64,000 nucleotides of DNA, taken from Cyathus striatus. Taxonomy: Eukaryota; Basidiomycota; Agaricomycetes; Agaricales; Nidulariaceae. The stretch is from contig JAOVFP010000007.1 in NCBI GenBank assembly GCA_025738555.1, positions 2,542,001-2,606,000 of the forward strand, written 5' to 3'. The notes under the pieces were generated by a model that was not told where the DNA came from, ran no database searches, and was given only the letters and a program-made list of their open reading frames with translations. Below are positions 33,957 to 46,000 of this stretch, one piece after another. The translations under genes were made by a program, and so were the position numbers. Within the stretch, counting starts at the first letter, position 1. Each line of letters starts with the position of its first letter.

Positions 33957-36900
33957 TCAAAATAAGGTAGTACTGGACCCTGATAATTGACAAATGAAAC
34001 AGTGATACATATTAGACTCAAGAGGGTAATATGTTTGTATATTTAAGATAATTGTAATGTCAGTCGATGTGACAGGAATATACTTCATCAGGAAAAAATG
34101 CCAAGATGATGTAGTGTTCCATAGTTTGTATAGCAGCCATACTTGGCTAGACAAGTCCCCAATATTTAGATTCACATAGTCACCTGCCCTCCTATCATAG
34201 ATCAGGATAGACCATATAGCCGAGGCAGTTATTTCGTAGATCCACATGGCCACATGGGTTGAAATATAGCAACACCTGTCTATCATGCTATGAAGATATA
34301 TAGACAAAGATAGACCACCTCCAATCAATGCCAATCCGTATTTGCATTTCACAATAATACATATACTCACTTAAAAAATGAACAGTAAAATCAAATTTAT
34401 TGGCGTACAGTACTTATACAGGAGGTAACTATGTAGTAGGTAGTGCTGGCAACTATTCATGGTGCAGGATGCATTCGAGATGCATATAGAGGACATGGGA
34501 GAGGGGAATGGGGTCAAAGCATCTGCGATACAGGTGGAAAAAGCGAAGTGTCAATGTTCATGCAGCTCATACAGCATTGATGGAGAACACAAGTATCTTG
34601 AGGAAAGCATTGGACAGTAACATACCAAAGGTGAACCATGTACAGCAAACCAGAAGAGCGAAGTCGCCCCATGGCGCAAGAGAAGACAAAGCACAGAGGA
34701 TCAATGACATAGGCCGGACAGAGGGGGATTCGAGGAAGGCGCTGAGGAGGGAGAGACCCTTACTGGGAGAGGTAGGTGTTTAGAATGTAGTCTGCAATTG
34801 ATCTAAGTTAGCAAAAGAAATATAAAGCATACAAAGGCAAACTTACAAGTTTTCCACTTGCAATAGTTATCCTGTCAGTGTGAAGAACATAAGACAAAGG
34901 GTGAAACTGAAGGTTGAAGACTCTCACATTAGAAGCATCCTATACTGTGATTGCGAGATCTGAGAATGATGTTCTGGAAGTCGAGACGAAGCCAGAGAAG
35001 AAAGGTGAAGAAAGGGGAGGGAGCAGCAGAGAGACAGAATGATGGTGGATGTGAAGTAAGGGCAGGTGTCAAAAATCCGAAGGGCTAAACCAGAACGAAT
35101 GAACAAACCAAGAACAAACAAAGCAAAATTGATTGATGTGATCATGTGACACAAATCTGTGCGGTTCACACAAGTTCCACATGCAACAGTAGACAACCTC
35201 CTCCAACCTCTTGGCTTCCCCTCAAAGCTTTCCACCTGCGTGCTCAACCGTTTGCTCTCCTTTATTTTAGAATAGAAATTATAATTGAGAATAATGATAT
35301 ATAAAAAACATGTGATACATACATAGTATATAGTGTACAATATATAATCTATAGGCTACTATGCAGGTACATCTATTGAACACATAGTTAATGCAGTCTC
35401 TGTAACTTTCACGTGAGTCTCGACGTAGCATGCAAAGTAAAATTTGAGTCAGAGCCCAATGTGGAAAGGGTTCTTATAAGTTATTAGCAACAATAAGATT
35501 ACTAGTCCATTGTGTCCCTCCCAAAAGTAAATATTATTTATTTGATTTTCTGATCATCTCTCATCTTGTTCATAAACAGATTAGTGAAGACCTTCAGTTT
35601 TCTACAGGCACCACCCAATGGATTTATCTACATATTCCGACAATAAGACCAGCTGTGAGTGAAGAAAGACCTGCCCAATCTTGTCACGAAAGTCGAAAAC
35701 ACCTTGTAAGGCCTTAAGCCTTTACCTTCATTATAGTATCTAGTGAGATCGTTATAAGACACCAGCCAACTTACTACAATAACATTAAAAGGTATTGTGA
35801 TATACAGGGTATCACATAAGGACACTTGGAATAGTGTGGCCCTACACAATGAAATATAAGATATCCTGAAGATTAACATTAAATTTCAAGATGACCATAA
35901 TATTAGTCGGCTTGTATAATGGCTTATAGTCTGCTCATAAAATAAATGTGAAAAAGAGCATACTGGATAGCTCTTTATCTGTAGACATGTTCAGACTTCT
36001 TTTCCACTGAAAGAACACAAATTTATTGGGTGGAAGTAGCAAATATAAAAGTACTTCATTACTTCTTTGAATAATTAATTTACTAAGGTTTGTGACAAGA
36101 CTAAGAACTACACAAGAGCCAGACCCACTTACTGTACCCCTAGATGAGTTCAAGATGTGCCCAGATTAGAAGATTTAAATCTAATGCTAGTTCCGGAACA
36201 TGTGCTGAGACTGCAAGATCCGAAGTGGGCTGACTAAAACATTGATATCGAATGCATAAAAGACTAATTGCTTTTGCAGTAGTATCCCCTCAGTATTTGA
36301 GTTGTATCGGTGAGTGGTAAGGATAAGGTAAGCAGAAGAGTAGGTAAGCTTAAGTCCAGTAAATCCTTCACATTGCATGATCGATTATATTTGGTGTGAG
36401 TAGTAGATTAGATTACTGTTGTACTTGTGAAGTTGTAACTACATTGTTAAAATTAGATGAAGAAATAGTTATTTTTAGGGCAGTCTAAAGTTACCTTACA
36501 AGAAATTAAATGGCATAAATTTATTGTAATACTCTATAGCACATCTTTAAATTGCTTATGATAATTGAGCTGGCTTCAATGAACTGTAAGGCGCACAGCC
36601 ATATCTTGTAAGAGCCTTAAGGTTTCGTGTTCAATTTAATGCCCTTTAATACTGCTGATGCATTAAGGCATTCCAATGCCTTATAATGCCTTGTGTGGTA
36701 AACTAAGTTTTCATGACACTATGATCCTTGGAGTTTCAAGTTCAGGCTTCTTATGCTTCATCATTCACAGGTATTGGCCCAGTATATTTGAATCAACGAA
36801 GGTTAGGAAGGAATTGGCTGAAATATGTTGTTATAAGTGAACAGGTGAAGAAATATATATCCAACCATTCGTAGTTGAATGTCTCTAGCCCAATTGTTTC

Positions 36901-37084
36901 TAAAGATTTGAGCTTGGCCCAAACCTTGAAGAATGTCTACAGTACTCAGAAGTATTGCTTCAATATTAAGTGTCATAAGATTAAAAGACTGGAGTTTTGA
37001 CCAGCACCCGAAGCTGTAGTTGCATGGAAGGTTTTTGGACCTGACGTCAATAAGAGTGTCAGGTTCTGGTCTCAGTGTGGCCAT
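33957..37084 (-). other. Possible decayed multi-exon gene, unknown
   Basis: Several minus-strand frames look more protein-like than the surroundings: an ATG start at 37,084 reading MATLRPEPDTLIDVRSKNLP, a segment with YNDLTRYYNEGKGLRPYKVF near 35,720, and a 137-codon frame at 33,957-34,370 with IYDRRAGDYVNLNIGDLSSQ. They could be exons of one minus-strand gene, but I cannot join them with convincing splice sites and recognise no family. A plus-strand 91-codon ATG frame at 34,508-34,783 is basic and equally unrecognised. Confidence 0.22.
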
Positions 37085-38010
37085 TTAAACAATCTGAGCT
37101 CCTGGCTGTAGAGAGGAATATCTCTTAGGGTGGACTATACACATAGATAGCTAGATAAAGTAATCTCAATCTGTAGTGTATAATATAAGGACTGTACCTA
37201 TACACGTAGATAGTTAGATAAAATAATCTTAGATACACATGACGTTAGTATGTGATAAAATAGAAAAATAGTCTAAATGTCTCACCTCAGTCTGTAGCAT
37301 ATAATATAAGGACTGAGGTGAGTGTGTATGTACTGGTACATATTTATATGTATCTATGAGTTGCCATAATAGAAAGGGATAAAGGAAATATATAGAAAGG
37401 TAACAATAGAGAAAGAAATAGATTAAAGGGAGAAAGGCATATACACGCTCATGCATTTACAGTGATATAACCGTTAATTCCATGGTTGTTTGTGGATCCA
37501 CAAAGTATACATTGACTCATACCTGTCCATAGCTGAAGGAATGTTCATTGGCAGGGATGTCGGGGATCGACATGAGAGGAGACAGTAGGTGTGGAACAAC
37601 AGAGCAGCCACACATGTTCATTATGATGAAAGAATGTTACAGTAACTGATCACAAAAGTTCTAAAAAGGCATTAGCCAATCAGAAGCCCTGAAAATGAGA
37701 TCCTGAACGCGACCCACAAATTGTCTTATTAGGAAATCCAAACCTCCCCAAAACCCACTACCTTAAAGGGTAGTGGGAATATTGTGGTAGGGTAACCAAG
37801 TAAATGTACAATATAAAATTGCAGGTAGAACTGTCATTAAGCTGTTGTATTTTTTTTTATGATTTTGGTTGTTGAGGTGCTGAAGCCTGAAGGAAGGACG
37901 ACAAATTTGGACAAAATGAAAAGGCACAAGTGTCCTATTGTTCTCATTTGGCATTCGGACCCACACTCCAAAGCCCCCGCACAATACAAGTACACAAACA
38001 GAGGCTGTGC
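37085..38010. other. Intergenic, contains a dispersed 70 bp repeat
   Basis: 37,771-37,850 repeats 30,750-30,820 (ggtagggtaaccaagtaaat and gtagaactgtcattaagctg). Nothing else recognised. Confidence 0.45.
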
Positions 38011-38013
38011 ATT

Positions 38014-38316
38014 GGCGCTGTCATCCTCCGCTGGGCACCGTTTTTGGAACCCACAAGCTCAGTGGGAACGCTGAGAAGATGCTGAGAAGCTTATGCACAA
38101 GAGGGCGATGTGCTTCAATGGCAACTCATCCAGTGTCATTCTTGTACAGCTTGTACAGGTCTTTGTTCTTTGCCAGTTATTTGCTTTATTACCTCGAGTG
38201 TACAGGCCACTTTGTTCTCTCCTCAACAACACCAACATCGCAGCTCAACAATACCCGCTGCAAGAACTTACTTATCAGATACGTTATCGAAGGAACAATA
38301 GGATAGGATAGGATAA
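38014..38316 (+). mobile_element. SINE-like repeat, copy 1
   Basis: About 300 bp shared with 56,039-56,346, beginning gctgtcatcctc, including gggcgatgtgctt and gtgtcattcttgtacagctt, and ending in (aggat)n. A short tandem-repeat tail on a short non-coding repeat is typical of SINEs or truncated non-LTR elements. A weak B-box-like gttcggaaccc is present in copy 2 only. No clear TSD was identified. Confidence 0.6.
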
Positions 38317-38538
38317 GAATGAACAGTGTGTATTCTTTTCATTTGGAGCGTGGACCAGAGATACTAATCTGATCAACAGACAATCTATTTCACATGTTCC
38401 CTGGCGCATGACAGCAAAACGGTTTCATCCCTCCTCCCTCTCAAGCTCAAGCACCATACGTCCCCTCTGCTCCCACTCCCCCTCGATCTCAATCACACTC
38501 ACACAATTCGCCTACAGACCATGGTCAGCACCCCCAGG

Positions 38539-40067
38539 CAGTCTCCTTCCCAGACCCTATAGGATGTCTCAATCGAGTGGTACACAGTTTTTAATCCAAG
38601 TTCATGGGGTAAGAAGAGAAATATACAAGTCATTATAATCAACCAATCATATTGTTTGAATTGATCAATTCTCTTTTTGGAAATGGGTACTTTGAACTTT
38701 AATTCGATGAGACATCCTATAGGGTCTGGCACATAATATATACAAACACCACAGCCACCTTGATGGCCAGCTTGCTGACATCATTCTGAGTATGAAAGTA
38801 AATGCTCAGTGCTTGGCGCTCAGAGATGAAATAATATTCAGAGCAAGATTTGAGCAAAATATTCAATGCATTGGTATACTTGCACTGTGTCCCTGGAAAA
38901 TTAGCAAATCAATGTGGTACAATTCAGCCTGCAAAAGCTGCAAGTGGTTCTCAAATGTGATCGCAATGTTATTTCAATTTTCTGGAAACATACTTATTCA
39001 AAAGATGTTGAGCTCACAGGTCGAAATTCGAGGCCATCGTGCATGTATGATCTCATATTGGTCGTAAAGGTTTCTCAGCTGTAGATCAACAAAGCTACAC
39101 ATTGGAGAGGCATATACAATGCATATAAAATGGTATAAGGTGACAGACTTTCAAATTGATAGCCATGAAAGGGCCCTCAACTCGTTCTTATTCTCTCTGA
39201 TTCGCTCCTAAGCTCGGTTCTCTGTTCTTAACCTGTTCTCACTGTCACTGCTTGGTTTCTACTGTGACTGCTTTGTTCTTACTGTTTTTGCTTTGGCCCT
39301 AAGCTCACTATGTTGCTATTGACCCCTCTTCTGTGTTCTTACTGGCTCTGCTTCATTTCCACAATCTATGCCTTGTTCCTTGGCTCACAACTTCATTATT
39401 GACCCTCTGATTCATCTAGACTATCTCAACTTTGTTTCTATGCTTAAATGTTCGATCTGGACCCCTCTTCTTCATCCAACTGTCCCTGCTTTGTTCCTAC
39501 TGTGTATACTTCGCTCCTAGTGTCTATCCTTCGTCTCTATGCTCAAAAATTCATTCTGGGCGCCTCTGCTTCATCCAAACTGTCTCCACTTTGTTCCTAC
39601 TGTGTATACTTTGTTTCTAAATTCACAATTTCATTATTGTCCCCTTTGCTTCATTAGGACCACATATACTTCGATTCTAAGTTCATATGAAACCATTGCT
39701 GCAGTGAAGACTATGTACAAAGTTGTGGCATGTCGCAAGTTACTGATCTCTTTACTAATTGACACGAGGTTATCATCACCATGATGTTATCAAAAACCAT
39801 AGAGGTCAATTCGAACTCAGTACTTCACGGCCTCTGTGGCGGTCAGCTCAACCCTCCTATTTGTATATATTATGTGCCAGACCCTATAGGATGTCTCATC
39901 GAATTAAAGTTCAAAGTACCCATTTCCAAAAAGAGAATTGATCAATTCAAACAATATGATTGGTTGATTATAATGACTTGTATATTTCTCTTCTTACCCC
40001 ATGAACTTGGATTAAAAACTGTGTACCGCTCAATCGAGACATCCTATAGGGTCTGGGAAGGAGACTG
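38539..40067. mobile_element. Non-autonomous Mutator-like element
   Basis: 1,529 bp, flanked by the perfect 9 bp duplication acccccagg at 38,530-38,538 and 40,068-40,076. The ends begin CAGTCTCCTTCCCAGACCC and form nearly identical TIRs of about 205-210 bp. Each TIR carries an internal inverted pair, ccctataggatgtctc and its complement. A 9 bp TSD with long TIRs indicates the MULE superfamily. The interior (about 38,750-39,860) has no transposase. It sits in coding sequence of the DUF6699-like gene. Confidence 0.92.
39170..39680. repeat. Degenerate pyrimidine-rich repeats inside the Mutator-like element
   Basis: Loose repetitions of ctttgttcctactgtgtata and related strings at roughly 50-130 bp spacing. 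No protein-coding signal. Possibly captured or amplified filler DNA. Confidence 0.55.
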
Positions 40068-41313
40068 ACCCCCAGGTGCCCCGGTGCCTCAATCCGGCTG
40101 GCCCAACCCGACATTCGGTCCCTCCACCTCAGCAGGCAACGCTCCTGCCCCACACTCGCCCTGGCTGCCCACATCCCCATGGCAAGCGTCCTCTGCTCCT
40201 TGGAATGCCCCCTCCTCGCCTTGGCATGCACCCTCCTCACCGTGGAATCCACCAACCTCCTGGCCAGCGCCCCTCCATACACCGGCAAGTCCAAGCGTAT
40301 GGGACCCCCCACCCCTCGTCTCCGCTCCCCCACTATCGCACTCCAACTCGGCCCCGGTACCGGGTTGGCTTGCTCCCCCTCCACAGAGTCCGTTTGCCAG
40401 GCCAGCGAGTGCTGGTGCAACGTTGGGTGAGGGTCCGTGGGGGAGGCAGGATGAGCCTCCTTGGGTGCAACACAATGGAGACCTGGGAGGGGGAGGAGGA
40501 GGGGGGGTGTATCAGCCGATGTTCTTTGCTCCTCATAACTCAGCGGGACTCCATCGATCCATCAGTGCGCCTTGGAGTCGGAGTCGAACAAGAGGCACAG
40601 ACGCATTCAGCGAAGACAATCTCGCGAAGAGGCCTAGAGACTGGAGAGATGATTACACTGCTCCCTCTCTCCGAGGACGCTTTCGATTCCCCCTCAGAGC
40701 ACGTTCATGCTCTCGCTCGATATCAGTGGCGCCTCGAGAAGTCAAATGTACAATATCACCATACCTAGACACAGGAGGACAGTATAACATATCATACGAC
40801 CTACACCTCCCACCACCCCCCAGCATCCCCCAAATAACACTATTCCAACTAGCCCTCCTACCACCTCTTCAATCCCTTACTTTAACCCACCCCCTCCTAC
40901 CCTGGTCCATCCTTATACGCGCATCAACTCCCTCGGGTATAACAATCTCCGATCTCCTCCTATGCCTGTACGAAGAGCTGCAAGAACCAATTCGACATGG
41001 GGAGTATTACACAGACGCATTAGGTGGGAAGGAGAGGGAAGCACTGGGTCGTGCTGCGGCTGTCCGATGTGCGGGTGATAGTGGGTTACTCGGACGCGGA
41101 GTCTTGAGAGTCGATTTTTTGGGCGAGGAATACATTTTTGCAGGGATTGTAGATGGACGTGGAGGGTGGGAGGGTAGGAGTTCAAGGCACAACAGAGATG
41201 AAGCATTTTCGTGTGGAATGTGGGGAGAAGAGATGAGGAACGACACTGAGGTTTTTCATCGTCGTTGGGAGCAATGGATGACAGTGGTGTGTGCGTTTTT
41301 CACCATCACGTGA

Positions 41314-42399
41314 TCTGAAATGCGCTCCATTCCCCAGAAAGAAACGTTGATAAGAAACGTATCCGTACGTCCATTTTACTTTATTCTATCTTTGGCCTCT
41401 TCGCAATTTCGTTCACGCATCAAGGATAGATAAGACAATACTCATGAAAAAGCATGTAGGTGACCACTTATACCATCATGAGATCATCAGTGCCGGATGA
41501 ATCACCCAGACAAGAATATATTACTATTCGTACGTTTCGATTTTGATCGTTGCTACTGTACATACACTTATGCAAGGACCACCATCTTTTCCACTTCGAG
41601 GATTGTTAACGAGCCGCAATCGACAACGGCAAGACATGGTGTGAAGTTCAGGCCACCGGCTTGACGCGTCAGTAGTAGTCAAGGATCTAGTAAGTGGACA
41701 ACTGTTAATATGGGAGAAAATAATGTCCAATGATTGTGGTGGAAGGAAGAGTGGGTAGGTGTGATAGGTAGGATGTTCAAACGCGTAAATTAGACCTATG
41801 TTGATGGGCGTCTGAATGTGGATACGCTTACTTCTAACAATGGAGCAGGAGGTTCGAGGGCTCCTCGCGTGTTATTGCTCAACTACTGAAAATGTAATAT
41901 CTCGATCATACCGAACCACAAAACCTAAATTCATCTCCCTCCGTAAATGTAAGCCGTTATCGTTACTCTATTGGTATTATAGGTACCTTGACATTCTACT
42001 TGTTCAAACAATGCACTCATAATGACCCGATTCATGAGCTCGTCTGGAGTGAAGTATAACATTCAATAGTTTCACCTTCTGCATCGAATACACTGACAGT
42101 GTCGTTAATTCTTGCTATCGTCCAGTCGTGAGTTGCTTTCTTTTTAGCCTAAAAAAATTGATCTATATCTTCGACACTGCGACACCACTATCTTGGTAGA
42201 CCATTGGAAGCACCCCACTTTTAACTTCAAGAGTTTATGTGATCCCTGCACGATCCGTGAAGTGGACCGCCTCCAACGCCGACTCCACACAGCTATGTTA
42301 CTTAATACTAAATTCTCATATAAACTTATCACTGGAAACTCACAAGTAATATCGAGTATTGAGGGTACCAAAAATGATGTTGAAACGACGGGAAATAGT
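41314..42399. other. Intergenic, no gene recognised
   Basis: Downstream of the DUF6699-like gene. Moderate base composition, CpG present. No frame resembles a known protein. Confidence 0.45.
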
Positions 42400-42412
42400 T
42401 GACAAGGTCTTT

Positions 42413-42946
42413 TTTTCTTTTTCTTTTTTTTTATAAAAAAATTCTAGTTTATTAGTCGGTTGTGGGTACCCATATGTCACGACTACGAGGTGTCTACTAG
42501 TATGTAAGTGTTGTGTTGTGTCTACTGGTAATATTAAGTATGTTTGGGCGCTGTGCATTTGTAACTCGGGACTGAGGTCCGGAGGGAGAAGGCGTTCCCC
42601 AGCTAGGGAAGTGTACCTTGGACGAGCCCCATGGCTATGCTACGAACGAAAGAAGACTGTAATCGACGGTAAGGGCAGGGCAGTTCGGTGAGGTGGCTGT
42701 TGCGTTGGTCGGGATATAGATCAGTCTTCCGGGGGGTCCCATTCAGGGATAACTCCCAGTGTGCGGCGGAATCGTGTGGTATCGTTGACATAGCGGAGAA
42801 GGGCGGGAATGTATTTGGACTTGGCCATTATGGCTTGGAGGGAAAGGCGGCGGAGCGGCAGAGAGCACCATCTGGCTAGGGTTCTGCGCGCATCGGAGTA
42901 AGACGCGCAGTGGAAGAGGTAGTGGTCGGTGGTTTCCGGTTTTTGG
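42413..42946 (-). mobile_element. 5'-truncated LINE (non-LTR retrotransposon)
   Basis: Perfect 13 bp duplication tgacaaggtcttt at 42,400-42,412 and 42,947-42,959. A T-rich run at 42,413-42,432 is the A-rich tail on the minus strand. From the right end a minus-strand frame (42,946 to the stop at 42,721) reads ETTDHYLFHCASYSDARRTL, ending RYVNDTTRFRRTLGVIPEW. This is the C-terminal Cys/His region of a fungal LINE reverse transcriptase. It is a 534 bp dead-on-arrival copy produced by target-primed reverse transcription. Confidence 0.9.
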
Positions 42947-42989
42947 TGACAAGGTCTTTAGAAGTTGTCATATTAGCTACAGTACGAAT

Positions 42990-43200
42990 CATACGGGGCG
43001 TACAGTAGTACTGCCTCTTGAACACCAAAATAGGACGATGAGAGTTATCTTAGCGTTCCAACGTTACTACGAATATTTAAATACCGAAACAGGATGCTGT
43101 TATAGAGAGCTGCACCATGTAACGGTAGAGAACATAAGTTGTGGTGGTTAAAGATAGAACAAAAGAGACCCACTGATGCGCTTCACTGACATCGCGTTTG
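42990..43200. repeat. Promoter-side repeat of DUF6699-like family
   Basis: Second copy of the 170-345 repeat, including catacggggcgtac and tgcctcttgaacaccaaaat, with a cacgtgac box just downstream at 43,214. Confidence 0.7.
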
Positions 43201-43204
43201 CATA

Positions 43205-44348
43205 ATTCAAAGATCACGTGACCATTCCAAACGCACTGACCACCGTCATCGATTCATCCATTATTCCGAACGACGATCAATCCACCACGCCAGGCCCCAC
43301 ACATCTACCTCCCCGATCCTACAGTAGCTTCGTCCACTCCTACACCATACTTCCTTCCACAATCCCCACAAACATGCACTTCTTGCTCGAGAAATCGACC
43401 CTCAGCGCACCCCATCGCCTCGTCCAAGGTGCGATGACTCCCGCATACTTCACTGTCACAGCTCTACCCAGTTCGTCCCTCTCCCTGCTCTGTAACGCGT
43501 CCGTATAGTACGCCCCCTGGCGAAACCATTCTTCTAGCTTTTTGAAGAGATATAGCAGGAGATCAGACATGGTTATGCCTGAGGGTGCGGAAGCGCATGT
43601 GGGGATAGGCCAGGGCAAGAGGGGGTGTGAGGGGGAGAGAGACTCGAGGCGGAGGCGGAGGGCGAATTGATATAGTGTGATTTAGGAGATACCGGGGGAA
43701 GGGGGAGGCGCAGGTCGTAGGATATGCTGTGGTGGCCTCGGTATAGGGAGCTTTAGCACGAGCGAGCTCGGAGAAGAAAGCAAAAACGGCCACATAAAGA
43801 GAGGGAAGTGTAAGTAATCCTCAAGTCTTTCGGACGCTTCTCTCAATATTGTCATCGCTGAATCCGTCAGTGCGCCTTGCTCGACCCCTACTTCGTGGTA
43901 CGCTGATGGATCGATACAGTCTCCTGAATGAGGGGTAGTGTAGAACACTTTCCCTTCCTCATTCTGCTGAAGCACGCTGAACCCAAGGCGGCTCCCCACC
44001 CCAACCCCATGGACTCTCGTCCAACCTCCTATCCGCACACGCACACGTAGGCCTGGCGAACGTTCTCTGTGGAGGTGGCTGGACAAGCCACAGCGAGTTC
44101 GAACGCGACAGCGGGGCGGTGCAGCCGAGCGGGGGACGTCCCATACAGTTGGACTCGTAGGCGTGTGGACTTACGCTCGGTGCTGACCAGGAGATTAGAG
44201 GATGCCAGAGGCCACGTAAAGAGGGAGAAATGTGGTCTCCGCTCGGGTCTCTTGGACATTTGGCGAGATTGTGTTCACTGGACGTGTCGGCTGCGTGTCG
44301 GTGCCTCGTCCGATTTGGACTCTGTGGTGCGCTGATGGAATGATACAA
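43205..44348 (-). pseudogene. DUF6699-like pseudogene, frameshifted
   Basis: The C-terminal part is read at 43,340-43,618 (SGITMSDLLLYLFKKLEEWF ... LRVDFSSKKCMFVGIVEG), the middle in other frames at 43,563-44,086, and the N-terminal DTSSEDNLAKCPRD block at 43,959-44,348. At least two frame changes separate them. Aligns colinearly with the 38,408-41,313 gene. Confidence 0.75.
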
Positions 44349-46000
44349 CTCTCCCCCTTCAGCTAAAGCATGCTGAACCTAAGGCAACTCCTCCCACCAA
44401 CCCTATGGCCTCTCAATCAACCTCGGTCCAGCACTCGCAGGCCGCGAAAACGGATTATGCTGCAGAGGAACTAGCCAACCCAGCCCATGGGCCGAATTTG
44501 AACGTGATAGCGATGAAGCATATACGAGGGGGTAGTGTAATATCCATATCGTTGGACTGGTAGGCGATGTAATGTCGTTGGCTAGGAGCTATATGAGTGC
44601 CAGGGCCTAGCGGGAGCAAAACCGGGTCGGGAATAGAGTGGTACGTATAGGCTCGGAGGTACACTGTTGTCTCCTGCGGAAGGATCGACTTGGGGAGCTA
44701 CGCTGGCGGGGGCTTATCATGATCTGCGGAGCGATTTAGTGTGATTTCGATCGAAGGAGGGAGGGAGTAGTAGAAGATGTGCTTGAGGGCAAGAGGTCGG
44801 ACTGGTAGAGCGTTATGTGCTAGGAAATTGTAGGGGGCAGTGGGAGGCGGAGGTCGTAAGTAAGATGTACTGTAGTGCCCTTCTTCCTCTAGCTACGGGG
44901 ACATTGTGCATTGGAATTCAAGTGAGCTGGGAGACGGAGCATGGGAATGATCGAGCGCGGTTGTGGAATCGCAACCTACCCCTCCTTCCAATTCCTTGAG
45001 CGTTGCACTAGGTAACCCTCGCTGAATGCATTAGTTCACGGTTCCGACTACCGCTTCTTGGATCATCAATCGAACGCTGCGACGCCTGTGAAGAGGGGTC
45101 GTACCCTTCCCGAAGTATGTTAAACCCACGGCGGCTCCCCCTCTAACCTCACGGATTACACCTCTCACCTACCCCAATCTCGCACTAGCACTAGCGGGCT
45201 TTGCAAACTGACTCTTCGGCGGTGGTGGGAGGACAAGCTAACTCGGTATCACCGCAGAAAAGAGAGGGGAATGTCTGATACTGTTGGAGTTGGATGCAGG
45301 TGTGCGGAGTGTCGCCGACCAGGAGCTACGTAGGTGGCATGGGCTATCGAGTGTATTCCGTGGCGTGGATGAAGTTTTTCATGAAGTAGCTGGTATAAGA
45401 TATGGTGGCCAGATTGTGGGGTGCGTGTGGGCTGTTGGCTCCCGTGGAGTGGCCAAATACGGGGTTGGGCCAGTCGGATTGTGATGCACCTGCGAGAGCT
45501 TATCACAGCCTGTGCGTGAAGTGTGTGAGCGTGATTTGGATCGATGAAGAGAAGGGGTGAGATATGAGAGGGGGGTAGAAGGGGGGAAGGGAAGGAACGT
45601 ATAACGGTTGTCTATGCACAGCCGGTTTGGTATTGAATGCTGCGAAATGATGATATATTTAGATCAAATTCAGATCAGTGTATGCAGTAGAGTGATAAAA
45701 AGCCACGCACCGCCCATCTATACATATCCACCTTCCAGGCATCCATCTGAGTGTGATTTATGCATTCGCGTCATGCAGGCGTTTGGTATATATATTATCA
45801 TCGATCATCAATCATCTATTGCAAAGTTTATTCTTGAATATAAAAAGAGTTATATTGTGACGTACAGAGCTGGAGAGAAAGAAACTAGAGAAAAGCACAG
45901 TGAATCATGGTGAGAGAACGAGCGGACTTAGCAGAGGAAGGGCAGTGTCGGGGCGGAAGCGAGGACGGGCGTTGCCGAGCGTGTGATTTTCATCACGGGC
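44349..46000 (-). pseudogene. Tandem DUF6699-like remnants
   Basis: Two further partial copies: N-terminal Pro-rich remains at 44,455-44,664 and another set at 44,790-45,640 whose minus-strand reading recovers NPTGPTPYLATP and a GHYSTSYLRPPPP domain start. All contain stops. Part of the 45.7-46.0 kb flank matches the promoter side of other copies. Confidence 0.55.

Larger units (their letters stand above)
38408..41313 (+). pseudogene. DUF6699-like gene interrupted by Mutator-like element
   Basis: Best preserved family member. An ATG at 38,408 opens a frame (MTAKRFHPSS...) that runs to 38,538, is broken by the 1,529 bp element, and resumes in register at 40,077 to a stop at 41,313; together about 455 residues. 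The N-terminal half is Pro/Ser/Trp-rich with repeated PW motifs, followed by a Gly run. A conserved block DAFSEDNLAKRPRDWRDDY precedes the C-terminal domain (ISPYLDTGGQYNISYDLHLP ... LPWSILIRAS ... VDFLGEEYIFAGIV), which fits DUF6699 of agaricomycetes. Function unknown. The part after the insertion (from a GTG at 40,084) is open and might give a shortened product. Confidence 0.75.

Noticed and set aside
38546..40060. Two independent ~185 bp MITEs in opposite orientation
   Set aside because: The similarity extends to the outer ends CAGTCTCC, and a single 9 bp TSD brackets the whole 1,529 bp, so they are the TIRs of one element.
41820..41860. tRNA-like aggttcgagggct motif
   Set aside because: No acceptor stem or anticodon arm can be placed around it; no tRNA or rRNA gene was found in the window.
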